NCBI GenBank assembly: GCA_001544655.2 | Contig: FCOD02000011.1 | Span: forward strand, 1 to 64,000 | Length of the DNA: 64,000 nucleotides | Source: Caballeronia turbans | GTDB lineage: Bacteria; Pseudomonadota; Gammaproteobacteria; Burkholderiales; Burkholderiaceae | Direction: 5' to 3' | Part shown: positions 20,000 through 29,155 of the stretch, piece by piece | How the letters are laid out: every line of letters starts with the position of its first letter | Position numbering within the stretch: position 1 is the stretch's first letter | Program-made: the position numbers and the translations under genes | Notes under the pieces: generated by a model | What the model was told of the DNA's origin: nothing | The model's input: the letters and a program-made list of their open reading frames with translations, nothing else | Database searches by the model: none

Positions 20000-21226
20000 A
20001 TGCGATTCAAGTTTGCTCACGCCGTGTCCATCGCGGCTGCGGTTGCAATGGCAAGCGCATGCGGCAAGAAGGACGAAGGCGGGGCGAGCACGGCAGCGCC
20101 GGCGGCAAGTTCCGCCGCAGTGTCCGCTGCGTCCTCGCCCGCGCCTGCGCCGGCGAGTGAGGCAACCGTCGTCAGGATCGGTCATGTCGCGCCCTTGACG
20201 GGCCTGCAGGCCCACCTCGGTAAAGACAATGAAAACGGCGCGCGTCTCGCACTGGAAGAGATCAGCGCCCAAGGTTTGACGATCGACGGACATTCCATCC
20301 GTCTCGTGCTCGACGGCCAGGATGATGCGGCCGATCCGCGCGTCGGCACGGAAGCCGCCCAGAAGCTCGTCGACGACCACGTGATCGCGGTGATCGGTCA
20401 CATGAACTCGGGTGTATCGATCCCGGCGTCGAAAATCTACAGCGATGCGGGCATCGCCCAGATCTCTCCGTCGACGACGAACCCGGAGTACACGAAGCAA
20501 GGTTACAAGACGACGTTTCGCGTCGTGGCGACCGACGCGCTGCAGGGCCCCGTGCTGGCCGGCTACGCGATGAAGACGCTGCATGCGAAGAAGGTCGTCG
20601 TGGTGGACGATGCGAGCGCCTATGGCCGGGGATTGGCCGACGAGTTCGCGAAATCGGCGCAGGCCGGCGGCGTGAAGATCGCCGCGCGCGAGGCGACGAC
20701 CGAGAAAGCCCGCGATTTCAAGGCGATTCTGACGAAGATCAGGCGCATTCAGCCGGACGTCGTGATGTACGGCGGCATGGACGTGACGGGCGGCCCGTTC
20801 GCCAAGGAAGCGGCGGCGCTCGGCATCAAGGCGAAGATCCTCGCGGGCGACGGCGTCTGCACCGACAAGGTAGCCGAGCTCGCGGGCGACGCCGTGCAAA
20901 ACATCATCTGCTCGGAGGCGGGACCCGCGCTTTCGAAGATGGACAAGGGAGCGGACTTCGAGAAGAAGTACGAAGCGCGCTTCCACACGCCGGTGCAGAT
21001 TTACGCGCCGTTCACGTATGACGCGATGTACGTGATCGTCGATGCAATGAAGCGTGCGAACTCCACCGAAGCGCCCAAAGTGCTCGCTGCGATTGCCACG
21101 ACCGACTACAACGGTCTGACGGGGCATATCGCTTTCGACGACAAGGGCGATCTGAAGGCGGGGACCATCACGCTGTACGACTTCAAGGATAAGAAGAAGG
21201 ACGTACTCGACGTCGTCAAGCAGTAG
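20000..21226 (+). CDS. livK: Branched-chain amino acid ABC transporter, substrate-binding protein
   Basis: Periplasmic receptor of the Liv importer. The 408-residue protein has an N-terminal signal ending ASACGKKDEGG, a possible lipobox, then an Ala/Ser/Pro linker and a type I periplasmic binding fold (VRIGHVAPLTGLQAHLGKDNENGARLA, AVIGHMNSGVSIPAS, ISPSTTNPEYT). ATG at 20000 chosen; a TTG one codon earlier is possible. Located 212 bp before livH; transport genes follow in the order permease, permease, ATPase, ATPase. The actual ligand may be broader than Leu/Ile/Val. Confidence 0.93.
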   Translation: MRFKFAHAVSIAAAVAMASACGKKDEGGASTAAPAASSAAVSAASSPAPAPASEATVVRIGHVAPLTGLQAHLGKDNENGARLALEEISAQGLTIDGHSIRLVLDGQDDAADPRVGTEAAQKLVDDHVIAVIGHMNSGVSIPASKIYSDAGIAQISPSTTNPEYTKQGYKTTFRVVATDALQGPVLAGYAMKTLHAKKVVVVDDASAYGRGLADEFAKSAQAGGVKIAAREATTEKARDFKAILTKIRRIQPDVVMYGGMDVTGGPFAKEAAALGIKAKILAGDGVCTDKVAELAGDAVQNIICSEAGPALSKMDKGADFEKKYEARFHTPVQIYAPFTYDAMYVIVDAMKRANSTEAPKVLAAIATTDYNGLTGHIAFDDKGDLKAGTITLYDFKDKKKDVLDVVKQ

Positions 21227-21438
21227 GCAGTCTGGCGGTGCCAGCTATCCGGCGGCGCCGTTTTCGTATCCGTCCGTGAAACGTTCGCAGCCTCATCCGG
21301 CGGCGGGCGGACGATCGGCGCTCAACCCTTACCGGTTTTTTAAAAGTACGCGCAGTGCCGCTTCAGATTTCGCTTCACACCGGTTTATCGGCCGGTCATA
21401 AAGGCGTTATCGAATCGCACGGGGCTAAGGAGCTTTAA

Positions 21439-22389
21439 ATGGATATTTTCATCCAGCAGATCCTCAACGGTCTGGTGCTTGGCAGCGTCTACGCCATCAT
21501 CGCGTTGGGTTACACGATGGTGTACGGCATTCTCGGCATCATCAACTTCGCGCACGGCGACGTGCTGATGGTGGGCGCGATGGTTGCGCTCTCGGCCATC
21601 GGCGTCATGCAGAATCACGCTCCAGGTTTGCCCGGGCCGATCATGCTCACGATCGCGCTCGTGATCGCCGCGGTCGTCTGCGCGCTCGTCGGCTACACGA
21701 TCGAAAAAGTCGCGTACCGGCCGCTGCGCAAGGCGCCGCGTCTCGCGCCGCTGATCACCGCGATCGGCGTGTCGATCCTCTTGCAGACCATCGCGATGAT
21801 GATCTGGGGCCGTAATCCGCTGGCGTTCCCGCAGCTCCTGCCGACCGACCCGATCAACGTGATCGCCGCCGACGAAACCCGTCCGGGCGCCGTGATCTCG
21901 ATGACCGAAATCGTGATCATCGTCGTCGCGTTCCTCGTGATGGGCGGACTGCTCCTTCTCGTACACAAGACCAAGCTCGGCCGCGCAATGCGCGCCATTG
22001 CCGAGAACCCGGGCGTCGCGTCCCTCATGGGCGTCAACCCGAACTTCGTGATTTCCGCGACCTTCATGATCGGCTCGGCGTTAGCTGCCTTGGCCGGCGT
22101 GATGATCGCGTCGGAATACGGCAACGCGCACTTCTACATGGGCTTCATTCCCGGCCTGAAGGCGTTCACGGCGGCGGTGCTGGGCGGTATCGGCAACCTC
22201 GGCGGCGCGATGGTCGGCGGCGTGCTCCTCGGCCTCATCGAACAGCTGGGCGCCGGCTACATCGGCAATCTGACGGGCGGCGTCTTCGGTTCCAACTACC
22301 AGGACGTGTTCGCCTTCGTCGTGCTGATCATCGTGCTCGTGTTCCGTCCGTCGGGTCTGCTCGGCGAACGCGTCGCGGACCGCGCTTAA
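21439..22389 (+). CDS. livH: Branched-chain amino acid ABC transporter permease LivH
   Basis: Inner-membrane permease subunit. The 316-residue protein starts MDIFIQQILNGLVLGSVYAI and has about eight hydrophobic segments with the LivH landmarks YTMVYGILGIINFAHGD and the EAA-like loop GLKAFTAAVLGGIGNLGGAMVGG. A good ribosome site (AAGGAG) precedes the ATG. Works with LivM, LivG and LivF encoded directly downstream. Confidence 0.96.
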   Translation: MDIFIQQILNGLVLGSVYAIIALGYTMVYGILGIINFAHGDVLMVGAMVALSAIGVMQNHAPGLPGPIMLTIALVIAAVVCALVGYTIEKVAYRPLRKAPRLAPLITAIGVSILLQTIAMMIWGRNPLAFPQLLPTDPINVIAADETRPGAVISMTEIVIIVVAFLVMGGLLLLVHKTKLGRAMRAIAENPGVASLMGVNPNFVISATFMIGSALAALAGVMIASEYGNAHFYMGFIPGLKAFTAAVLGGIGNLGGAMVGGVLLGLIEQLGAGYIGNLTGGVFGSNYQDVFAFVVLIIVLVFRPSGLLGERVADRA

Positions 22390-22413
22390 AGACCGTGTGA
22401 GGAGCTCATAAAA

Positions 22414-23583
22414 ATGACTTCGATTCAACCTATCGAGCCGTCCACGACGCTCATCCCCGAGAAGAACACGACAAAGACGCTCGTCGTCGGCGTCATCACC
22501 GCCATCTTGGTCATCGCCGCGCCTATGGTGATCGGCGCAGCAGGCGGCAACTACTGGGTCCGCGTGCTCGACTTCGCGATGCTCTACGTGATGCTCGCGC
22601 TCGGCCTGAACGTGGTGGTCGGCTTCGCCGGCCTGCTCGACCTGGGCTACATCGCGTTCTACGCGGTGGGCGCGTACGTTGCCGCGCTGCTGTCGTCGCC
22701 GCAACTGACCACGCAATTCGAATGGATCGCGCATCTCGCGCCCGGCGGATTGCACGTGCCGTTTCTCATCATCGTGCCGGTCGCGATGGCGCTCGCGGCC
22801 ACCTTCGGCGTGCTGCTCGGCGCACCGACCCTGCGCCTGCGCGGCGACTACCTCGCGATCGTGACCTTGGGCTTCGGGGAAATCGTCCGGATCTTCATGA
22901 ACAACCTCGATCGTCCGGTGAACATCACGAACGGGCCGAAGGGCATTACGGGCATCGATCCGGTGACGGTGGCGGGCTTCAACCTGTCGCAGACGCACGA
23001 GTTGTTCGGCATGAAGTTCCCGTCGGTGTACATGTACTACTACCTGTTCGTGCTGTGCGCGCTCTTCGTGATCTGGGTGTGTACGCGTCTGCAGCATTCG
23101 CGCATCGGCCGCGCATGGGCCGCGATCCGCGAAGACGAAATCGCCGCGAAGGCGATGGGCATCAACACCCGTAACGTCAAGCTGCTCGCATTCGCGATGG
23201 GCGCGTCGTTCGGCGGTCTGTCCGGCGCGATGTTCGGCGCGTTCCAGGGCTTCGTATCGCCGGAATCGTTCACGTTCTGGGAGTCGATCGTCGTGCTGGC
23301 GTGCGTGGTGCTGGGGGGCATGGGCCATATTCCCGGCGTGATTCTCGGCGCGGTGCTGCTCGCCGTGTTCCCCGAATTCCTGCGCTCCACGATGGGCCCG
23401 CTGCAAAACGCCATCTTCGGTCATCAGATCGTCGATACCGAAGTCATCCGTCAGCTCCTGTACGGTCTGGCGATGGTGCTGATCATGCTGTATCGCTCGG
23501 AAGGCCTGTGGCCCGCCGCGAAACACGAAGACAAGATCGCGAAGATCGCGAAGCGCGGCGGCAAGAAGCCGGCGCGTGCATAA
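22414..23583 (+). CDS. livM: Branched-chain amino acid ABC transporter permease LivM
   Basis: Second permease. The 389-residue protein has a short N-terminal cytoplasmic segment, about nine hydrophobic segments, and the LivM hallmarks LGLNVVVGFAGLLDLGYIAFYAVGAY and SRIGRAWAAIREDEIAAKAMGIN. The basic C terminus is cytoplasmic. Ribosome site GAGGAG. Only 24 bp after livH. Confidence 0.96.
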   Translation: MTSIQPIEPSTTLIPEKNTTKTLVVGVITAILVIAAPMVIGAAGGNYWVRVLDFAMLYVMLALGLNVVVGFAGLLDLGYIAFYAVGAYVAALLSSPQLTTQFEWIAHLAPGGLHVPFLIIVPVAMALAATFGVLLGAPTLRLRGDYLAIVTLGFGEIVRIFMNNLDRPVNITNGPKGITGIDPVTVAGFNLSQTHELFGMKFPSVYMYYYLFVLCALFVIWVCTRLQHSRIGRAWAAIREDEIAAKAMGINTRNVKLLAFAMGASFGGLSGAMFGAFQGFVSPESFTFWESIVVLACVVLGGMGHIPGVILGAVLLAVFPEFLRSTMGPLQNAIFGHQIVDTEVIRQLLYGLAMVLIMLYRSEGLWPAAKHEDKIAKIAKRGGKKPARA

Positions 23584-23599
23584 GGCGGAGATTCAGAAC

Positions 23600-24376
23600 A
23601 TGAGCGAAAAGCAAACACGACTTTCCGTCAAAGGCGTCAACAAGCGCTTCGGCGGCTTGCAGGCTTTGTCGGACGTGGGCCTTCAGATCGAAGAAGGCAC
23701 GATCTACGGCCTGATCGGCCCGAACGGCGCTGGCAAGACGACGTTCTTCAACGTGATCACCGGCCTCTATACGCCGGACTCGGGCGAATTCAAGCTCGAC
23801 GGCCAGGCTTATACGCCGACGGCCGTGTATCAGGTGGCGAAGGCGGGCATCGCGCGCACGTTCCAGAACATTCGCCTGTTCGGCGGCATGACCGCGCTGG
23901 AAAACGTGATGGTCGGCCGTCACGTGCGCACGAAGCACGGTCTGATCGGCGCGGTGTTCCAGACGCCCGCCGAGCGCCGTGAAGAGCGCGAGATCAAGGA
24001 GCGCGCGCTCGAACTGCTCGAATACGTCGGCGTGCTCCAGTACGCGGATTACACGTCGCGCAATCTGTCGTACGGTCACCAGCGGCGTCTCGAGATCGCA
24101 CGCGCGCTCGCGACCGATCCGAAGCTGCTCGCGCTCGACGAACCCGCCGCCGGCATGAACGCGACGGAAAAGGTCGAACTCACGCGTCTGCTCGACAAGA
24201 TCCGCTCGGACGGCAAGACGATTCTGTTGATCGAACACGACGTGAAACTCGTGATGGGATTGTGCAACCGCATGACGGTGCTCGATTACGGCAAGGTGAT
24301 CGCCGAAGGTCTGCCGCAGGACGTGCAGAAGGACCCGAAGGTGATCGAGGCATATCTGGGTGCGGGGGTGCACTAA
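23600..24376 (+). CDS. livG: Branched-chain amino acid ABC transporter ATPase LivG
   Basis: Cytoplasmic ATPase. The 258-residue protein has Walker A GPNGAGKTTF, the LivG-type signature LSYGHQRRLEIAR in place of LSGGQ, Walker B LLALDEPAAGMN and the H-loop IEHDVKLVM. The ATG at 23600 follows GGCGGAG; an ATG at 23576 would overlap livM and add eight unrelated residues. Its stop directly abuts the livF start. Confidence 0.96.
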   Translation: MSEKQTRLSVKGVNKRFGGLQALSDVGLQIEEGTIYGLIGPNGAGKTTFFNVITGLYTPDSGEFKLDGQAYTPTAVYQVAKAGIARTFQNIRLFGGMTALENVMVGRHVRTKHGLIGAVFQTPAERREEREIKERALELLEYVGVLQYADYTSRNLSYGHQRRLEIARALATDPKLLALDEPAAGMNATEKVELTRLLDKIRSDGKTILLIEHDVKLVMGLCNRMTVLDYGKVIAEGLPQDVQKDPKVIEAYLGAGVH

Positions 24377-25099
24377 ATGGCGACCACAAGCGCAATGTTG
24401 AAGGTCAAGGGTCTGCAGGTGAACTACGGCGGCATCCAGGCGGTGAAGGGTGTCGATCTGGAAGTCGGGCAGGGCGAACTGGTCACGCTGATCGGCGCGA
24501 ACGGCGCGGGCAAGACCACGACGATGAAGGCGATCACGGGTCTCAAGCCGTACTCGAGCGGCGATATCGAGTACATGGGCCAGTCGATCAAGGGCGTGCC
24601 GACGCACGAACTGCTCAAGCGCGGCCTCGCGATGGTGCCGGAAGGCCGCGGCATCTTCGCGCGCATGTCGATTCTCGAAAACATGCAGATGGGCGCGTAT
24701 CTGCGCAACGATTCGGACGGCATCCAGAAGGACACCGAGCGCATGTTCGGCTTCTTTCCGCGGCTGAAGGAACGCGCGTCGCAGTATGCGGGCACGTTGT
24801 CGGGCGGTGAGCAGCAGATGCTCGCCATGGCGCGTGCGCTGCTCTCGCGGCCGAAGCTGCTGCTGCTCGACGAACCGTCGATGGGCCTCTCGCCGATCAT
24901 GGTCGAGAAGATCTTCGAAGTGGTGCGCGAGATCTCGGCGGAAGGTCTGACGGTGTTGCTCGTGGAGCAGAACGCGCGTCTCGCGTTGCAGGCGGCGAAT
25001 CGCGGCTACGTGATGGATTCGGGCACGGTGACGATGTCCGGCGACGCCAAGGTCATGCTCGACGATCCGAAGGTTCGCGCGGCTTATCTGGGCGAGTAA
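24377..25099 (+). CDS. livF: Branched-chain amino acid ABC transporter ATPase LivF
   Basis: Second ATPase. The 240-residue protein has Walker A GANGAGKTTT, signature LSGGEQQMLAMARAL, Walker B LLLLDEPSMGLSP and H-loop VEQNARLAL. Its start codon follows the livG stop without a gap, implying coupled translation and a LivG-LivF heterodimer. It is the last gene of the operon, before a strong terminator. Confidence 0.96.
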   Translation: MATTSAMLKVKGLQVNYGGIQAVKGVDLEVGQGELVTLIGANGAGKTTTMKAITGLKPYSSGDIEYMGQSIKGVPTHELLKRGLAMVPEGRGIFARMSILENMQMGAYLRNDSDGIQKDTERMFGFFPRLKERASQYAGTLSGGEQQMLAMARALLSRPKLLLLDEPSMGLSPIMVEKIFEVVREISAEGLTVLLVEQNARLALQAANRGYVMDSGTVTMSGDAKVMLDDPKVRAAYLGE

Positions 25100-25116
25100 G
25101 CGTCTTGCTGTCGATG

Positions 25117-25145
25117 AAAGGCCGGCTCTTGCAGCCGGCCTTTTT
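25117..25145 (+). terminator. Bidirectional terminator between livF and the GNAT gene
   Basis: AAAGGCCGGCT-CTTGC-AGCCGGCCTTTTT; stem with T-run on the plus strand and TTTC on the minus strand. It ends livKHMGF and converging argD-GNAT transcripts. Confidence 0.92.
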
Positions 25146-25567
25146 CATAGTCGCTTGCCGAGACTCACGACTTCATCGATACGATATCCGAGCTTCTCAT
25201 AGAACCCGCGCAACTCCGTCTTGACCGACAGAATCTGCAGATTCACCTTCGGACAGCCGAGCTTCGTCAACACGGCTTCCGCGTGCCTCATCAACGCGCT
25301 GCCATACCCGCGTCCACGAAGCGACGGCGTGACGGCCAGCGAATACACCCAGCCGCGATGACCGTCATAGCCGGCCATCACCGTGCCGATCACCTCGCCA
25401 TCGAGCGCGCCGACGAAGAACAGCTCCGGCTGCGTCTTCATCTTGTTGGCGATCGACAAAGCGGGATCGCGCTGCGGCCGCGATGTATCCGCGTACTCCG
25501 GAAACACGTCACGCCACAGGGCGATTACGGCTGCGCGATCGCCTGCATCGAACGCACGGATGATCAC
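25145..25567 (-). CDS. GNAT-family acetyltransferase (YpeA-like)
   Basis: The 140-residue protein resembles E. coli Ype[18 protein letters not shown] at the start, [33 protein letters not shown] (acetyl-CoA binding motif RGRGYG) and [19 protein letters not shown] at the end. The likely start is GTG at 25567, overlapping the argD stop (GTGA); the longer open frame upstream is argD read out of frame. Substrate unknown; the family acetylates amines of small molecules or protein N termini. Confidence 0.88.
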   Translation of the reverse strand: MIIRAFDAGDRAAVIALWRDVFPEYADTSRPQRDPALSIANKMKTQPELFFVGALDGEVIGTVMAGYDGHRGWVYSLAVTPSLRGRGYGSALMRHAEAVLTKLGCPKVNLQILSVKTELRGFYEKLGYRIDEVVSLGKRL

Positions 25568-26748
25568 AGCGAATCGAGCACCGAACGCAGCATCGTCATC
25601 ATCTGATCGATCTCGTCCTTCGTTACGTTGAGCGCCGGCATGAAGCGCAGCAGGTTCGGACGCGCGGCATTGAGCAGCAAGCCGTCGGGCTGCATCAGAC
25701 GCGCCTTCTCGACGATCTGCGGACCCTTGTCGCTGTCGAGCAGCAGCGCGCGCAAGAGGCCTTCGCCGCGCTCGCCCTTGAAGCCGCGTTCGTCGGAGAG
25801 TTTCAGCAGCTCCTGCCTCAGATATGCGCCTTTCTCGCGCACGCCTTCGAGGAAGCCAGGAGCTACGAGTTGCGAGATCACCGAGTAACCGGCGGCCGTC
25901 ATCAGCGGATTGCCGTTGTAGGTGCCGCCCTGATCGCCTGCATCGAAGCACGCGACATCGGCCTTCGACAGCAGCGCCGCGAGCGGCACGCCGCCGCCGA
26001 TGCCCTTGCCGAGCGTCATGATGTCAGGCTCGATGCCCGACAGCTCGTACGCGAACAACGTCCCCGCGCGGCCGCAGCCGCTCTGTACTTCATCGACGAT
26101 CAGGAGGATGTTGTGCTTCTTCGTCAGCTCGCGCAGCTGCTGCATGAACTCGCGCGTCGCGGGAATCACGCCGCCTTCGCCCTGGATGGGCTCGAGCATC
26201 ACGCCGACGGTGTTCTCGTTGATGAGCTTCTCGACCGAAGCGATGTCGTTCAGATCGGCCTTCGGGAAGCCCGGCACCTGCGGCGCGTAAATCGTGTCCC
26301 AACCGGCCTTGCCGCTCGCGGACATCGTCGCGATCGTGCGGCCGTGGAAGCTGTGATCGAACGTGATGATCTCGAACGCGTCGTTCTTGAACTTCCTGCC
26401 CCACTTGCGTGCGAGCTTGATTGCGCCTTCGTTCGCTTCGGCGCCGCTGTTGGCGAAGAACACCTTGTCGAAGCAGCTGTTCGCGGTGAGCAGACCTGCG
26501 AGTTGCGCCATCGGCGCGTTGTAGAACGCCGGCGAGGGATTGATCAGCGTGCGGGCCTGCTTTTCCATCGCCTCGATCATGCCTTCGTTGCAGTGACCGA
26601 GCGAGTTGACGGCCCAGCCCTGGATGAAGTCGAGATAGCGCTTGCCCGTGTTGTCGTAGAGCCATGAACCTTTGCCGCGCGTGAACACGATCTCGGGGCG
26701 GTTCGTGATGTACATCAGCGAATCAACGGGGTACTCATTGAAATTCAT
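25564..26748 (-). CDS. argD: Acetylornithine transaminase family protein (class III aminotransferase)
   Basis: PLP enzyme, most likely N-acetylornithine aminotransferase of arginine synthesis. The 394-residue protein shows [69 protein letters not shown] and the PLP lysine in [15 protein letters not shown]. The ATG at 26748 ([18 protein letters not shown]) matches the family start. Related succinylornithine or GABA-type transaminases cannot be fully excluded by eye. Confidence 0.9.
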   Translation of the reverse strand: MNFNEYPVDSLMYITNRPEIVFTRGKGSWLYDNTGKRYLDFIQGWAVNSLGHCNEGMIEAMEKQARTLINPSPAFYNAPMAQLAGLLTANSCFDKVFFANSGAEANEGAIKLARKWGRKFKNDAFEIITFDHSFHGRTIATMSASGKAGWDTIYAPQVPGFPKADLNDIASVEKLINENTVGVMLEPIQGEGGVIPATREFMQQLRELTKKHNILLIVDEVQSGCGRAGTLFAYELSGIEPDIMTLGKGIGGGVPLAALLSKADVACFDAGDQGGTYNGNPLMTAAGYSVISQLVAPGFLEGVREKGAYLRQELLKLSDERGFKGERGEGLLRALLLDSDKGPQIVEKARLMQPDGLLLNAARPNLLRFMPALNVTKDEIDQMMTMLRSVLDSL

Positions 26749-26798
26749 GACAGCGGGCTCCACGAAGGCGAGTGCGAGAAAAGGAGGAAAACGATGCC

Positions 26799-26828
26799 GA
26801 AAAAACAAAAGCCACGGAGTTCCGTGGC
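26799..26828 (-). terminator. Terminator of the ferredoxin-reductase transcript
   Basis: Minus strand: GCCACGGAACTCCGTGGC stem-loop followed by TTTTGTTTTTT. It lies in the argD leader, so upstream transcription stops here and argD needs its own promoter or read-through. Confidence 0.88.
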
Positions 26829-27024
26829 TTCATTTCGTACGCTTCGAACAAACCGAACCGTGAGCGCAAATGCTTGACGAGCCAGCGGCATCCCTATGGA
26901 AGCGGCGAGCGGCGACGTCGAAGTGCGTTCAGGATTTTGATCATTCGCGAAGGATACGTTAAGCGGTTGCTGCCTGTAAACCGTGCACGCGGATTTTTTG
27001 TCCGCGTGCGGGCTTCATGCGGCT
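26829..27024. other. Non-coding stretch between argD leader and the reductase gene
   Basis: 196 bp with no supported long gene. An inverted repeat GCACGCGGA-TTTTTTG-TCCGCGTGC (26983-27007) sits 18 bp past the reductase stop on the minus strand. It lacks a T-run in that direction, so it is more likely a transcript-stabilising hairpin than a terminator. Confidence 0.5.
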
Positions 27025-28056
27025 TCAGACCGGATGCGCGAGATCCGCCGCGCTCGTGAACGAATCCGCGTAGAACTCGTCCTCCGGCAGGCGATGATGC
27101 TGCGTGAAATCGCGCTGCGCGGATTCCACCATCACCGGCGCGCCGCATGCATACACCTGATAGCTGCTCAAGTCTGGCAGGTCTTCGATGACAGCGCGAT
27201 GAACGAAGCCCGTGCGGCCCGTCCAGTTGTCGTTTGCGTCGGGCTCGGAGAGCACGGGCACGAACTTGAAGTTCGGGATCTCCTTCGCCCATTGCGCGGC
27301 GAGATCCATCATGTAGAGGTCCTTCTTGCGGCGGCCGCCCCAGTAGAGTGTCATCGGGCGATTCAGGTTCTTGAATACCGCATGCTCGATGATCGCCTTG
27401 ATCGGCGCGAAACCTGTGCCCGACGCGAGCAGCACGATCGGCTTCTCGGATTCGTCGCGCAAAAAGAACGTGCCGAGCGGGCCTTCGAAGCGCAGGATGT
27501 CGCGCTCCTTCATCGCGCCGAATACGTGATCCGTGAACGTGCCGCCCGGCATGTGGCGGATGTGCAGCTCGAGCGGGCCTTCGTGATGCGGCGGGCTCGC
27601 CATCGAGTAGCTGCGGCGCTTGCCGTCCTTCAGGATGAATTCGATGTACTGGCCCGCGTAATACTGCAGGCGCTCGTTGGCGGGCAATTGCAGCTTCAGT
27701 TCGATGACGTCGTCGGCCTTGCGTTCGAGTGCATTTACACGGCACGGCAGCTTCTTCACCTGAACGTCGCCGACGCCCGCGACTTCGCGCACGTCGATTT
27801 CGAGGTCGGTCTGCGCGGTCGCGCAGCAGAAGAGGGCCATGCCGCGCGTCTTTTCGTCGTTCGACAAGGCCGATGACGAATGCGGCGCCTGCTCGACTTC
27901 ACCGCTCACGACGGCGCCCTTGCAGGAGCCGCACGCGCCGTTCTTGCAGCCGTAAGGCAGGCCGATGCCCTGGCGCAGCGCGGCGGTCAGCACCGGCTCG
28001 TCGGGTTCTACTTGAAACTGCCGGCCGCTTTGCCGGAGCGTTACGTTGAAAGCCAT
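27025..28056 (-). CDS. 2Fe-2S ferredoxin / FAD / NAD(P) oxidoreductase (CDP-6-deoxy-glucoseen reductase-like)
   Basis: The 343-residue electron-transfer flavoprotein has an N-terminal plant-type ferredoxin domain (Cys37, Cys42, Cys45 in GCKNGACGSCK, fourth ligand Cys77/78). A ferredoxin-reductase domain follows, with RRSYSMAS (FAD) and LLASGTGFAPIKAIIEH (NAD(P)), ending YACGAPVMVESA. The order matches AscD/RfbI-type and phenol hydroxylase P5-type reductases. No partner oxygenase or sugar-deoxygenase gene is adjacent, so the electron acceptor is unknown. Confidence 0.88.
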   Translation of the reverse strand: MAFNVTLRQSGRQFQVEPDEPVLTAALRQGIGLPYGCKNGACGSCKGAVVSGEVEQAPHSSSALSNDEKTRGMALFCCATAQTDLEIDVREVAGVGDVQVKKLPCRVNALERKADDVIELKLQLPANERLQYYAGQYIEFILKDGKRRSYSMASPPHHEGPLELHIRHMPGGTFTDHVFGAMKERDILRFEGPLGTFFLRDESEKPIVLLASGTGFAPIKAIIEHAVFKNLNRPMTLYWGGRRKKDLYMMDLAAQWAKEIPNFKFVPVLSEPDANDNWTGRTGFVHRAVIEDLPDLSSYQVYACGAPVMVESAQRDFTQHHRLPEDEFYADSFTSAADLAHPV

Positions 28057-28141
28057 ATATCGATTTCTGCGATGTGTGGAGTTGTCTCGTTCGTCTTTTC
28101 GACGCCGCACGCCGGTTTCGGGCGACGGATAGAATGCCCGG

Positions 28142-29155
28142 ATGATCGCCACTCGAAACCTTCGCCGCGCGCGTGTCCTGATCGTCGGGTGCGGCGATGT
28201 CGGCATGCGCGCGTTGCCGCTTCTGCAGGCGCGCGCCGGCGCGCCCCGCGTCATCGCGCTCACGCATCATCCCGAGCGCGCCGGCGAACTGCGCGCGGCC
28301 GGCGCGACGCCGATTTCCGGTGATCTCGATGTGCGCCGCAGCCTCGGGAGGCTCGCGGGGCTCGCGCGCAACGTGCTGCATCTCGCGCCGCCGCAGCGTG
28401 ACGGCGATTCGGACCGCCGCACGCGCGCGCTGATTGCCGCGTTGCGCAGCCCGCGCCGGTCTGTGGCGCGCGGCGCTAAGACTCACTGGCTGCATCCGGA
28501 TCGCGCCGGAAAAACGTCTTTCATTGTACCCGACGGCCTTCGCGCAGCTACCCGGCGACGGACCGGAGCGCGCACGCGCTTCGCATACGCGAGCACGACC
28601 GGCGTCTATGGCGACTGCGCCGGCGCGTGGATCGACGAAACGCGGCCCGCGCGGCCGGGGAACGAGCGCGCGCGGCGGCGCGTGTCGGCGGAGCGGCAGT
28701 TGCGCGCGGCGGGCGTGGAAAGCGGGTGGCGTGTGTCGATCGTGCGGATCCCGGGCATTTACGCGGCCAATCGCTTGCCGGTTGCGCGCATCGAAAAGGG
28801 CATGCCCGCGCTCGTCGAATCCGATGACGTCTACACGAATCACATCCATGCCGACGATCTCGCGGTGATCCTCTTGCGCGCGCTCGCGCGCGGCCGGCCG
28901 CAGCGCGTCATCAACGCCTCGGATGACACCGATCTTCGAATGGCGGATTACTTCGACCGCGTGGCCGACGCGTACGGCCTGTCCCGCGTGCCGCGTATTT
29001 CGCGCGAGGAAGCGGAAACGCGCCTGGAACCGATGACGCTCTCGTTCATGCGCGAGTCGCGGCGGCTCTCCAACGCGCGACTGAAGCGCGAGCTGGGTTA
29101 TGTGCTACGCCATCCGACCGTCGATGATTTCCTGAATGCAGCCGTGCGGCGCTAG
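28142..29155 (+). CDS. NAD-dependent epimerase/dehydratase-like (atypical SDR) protein
   Basis: The 337-residue protein has an N-terminal Rossmann motif VLIVGCGDVGMRAL and the segment FAYASTTGVYGDCAGAWIDE, as in extended or atypical SDRs. RIPGIYAANRLP and NHIHADDLAVIL follow. The catalytic YxxxK is not evident: the corresponding helix reads NERARRRVSAERQLRA with no Tyr. This resembles YeeZ-like atypical SDRs, whose function is uncertain. Divergent from the ferredoxin reductase and convergent, with overlapping stops, on a small membrane protein. Confidence 0.82.
   Translation: MIATRNLRRARVLIVGCGDVGMRALPLLQARAGAPRVIALTHHPERAGELRAAGATPISGDLDVRRSLGRLAGLARNVLHLAPPQRDGDSDRRTRALIAALRSPRRSVARGAKTHWLHPDRAGKTSFIVPDGLRAATRRRTGARTRFAYASTTGVYGDCAGAWIDETRPARPGNERARRRVSAERQLRAAGVESGWRVSIVRIPGIYAANRLPVARIEKGMPALVESDDVYTNHIHADDLAVILLRALARGRPQRVINASDDTDLRMADYFDRVADAYGLSRVPRISREEAETRLEPMTLSFMRESRRLSNARLKRELGYVLRHPTVDDFLNAAVRR

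Noticed and set aside
22081-23526. Minus-strand 481-codon frame opposite livM
   Set aside because: His/Arg/Asp-rich shadow of a membrane protein gene; no start context or homology.
26983-27007. GCACGCGGA...TCCGCGTGC inverted repeat as a terminator
   Set aside because: No T-run on the minus strand; a better terminator with a T-run lies at 26799-26828.
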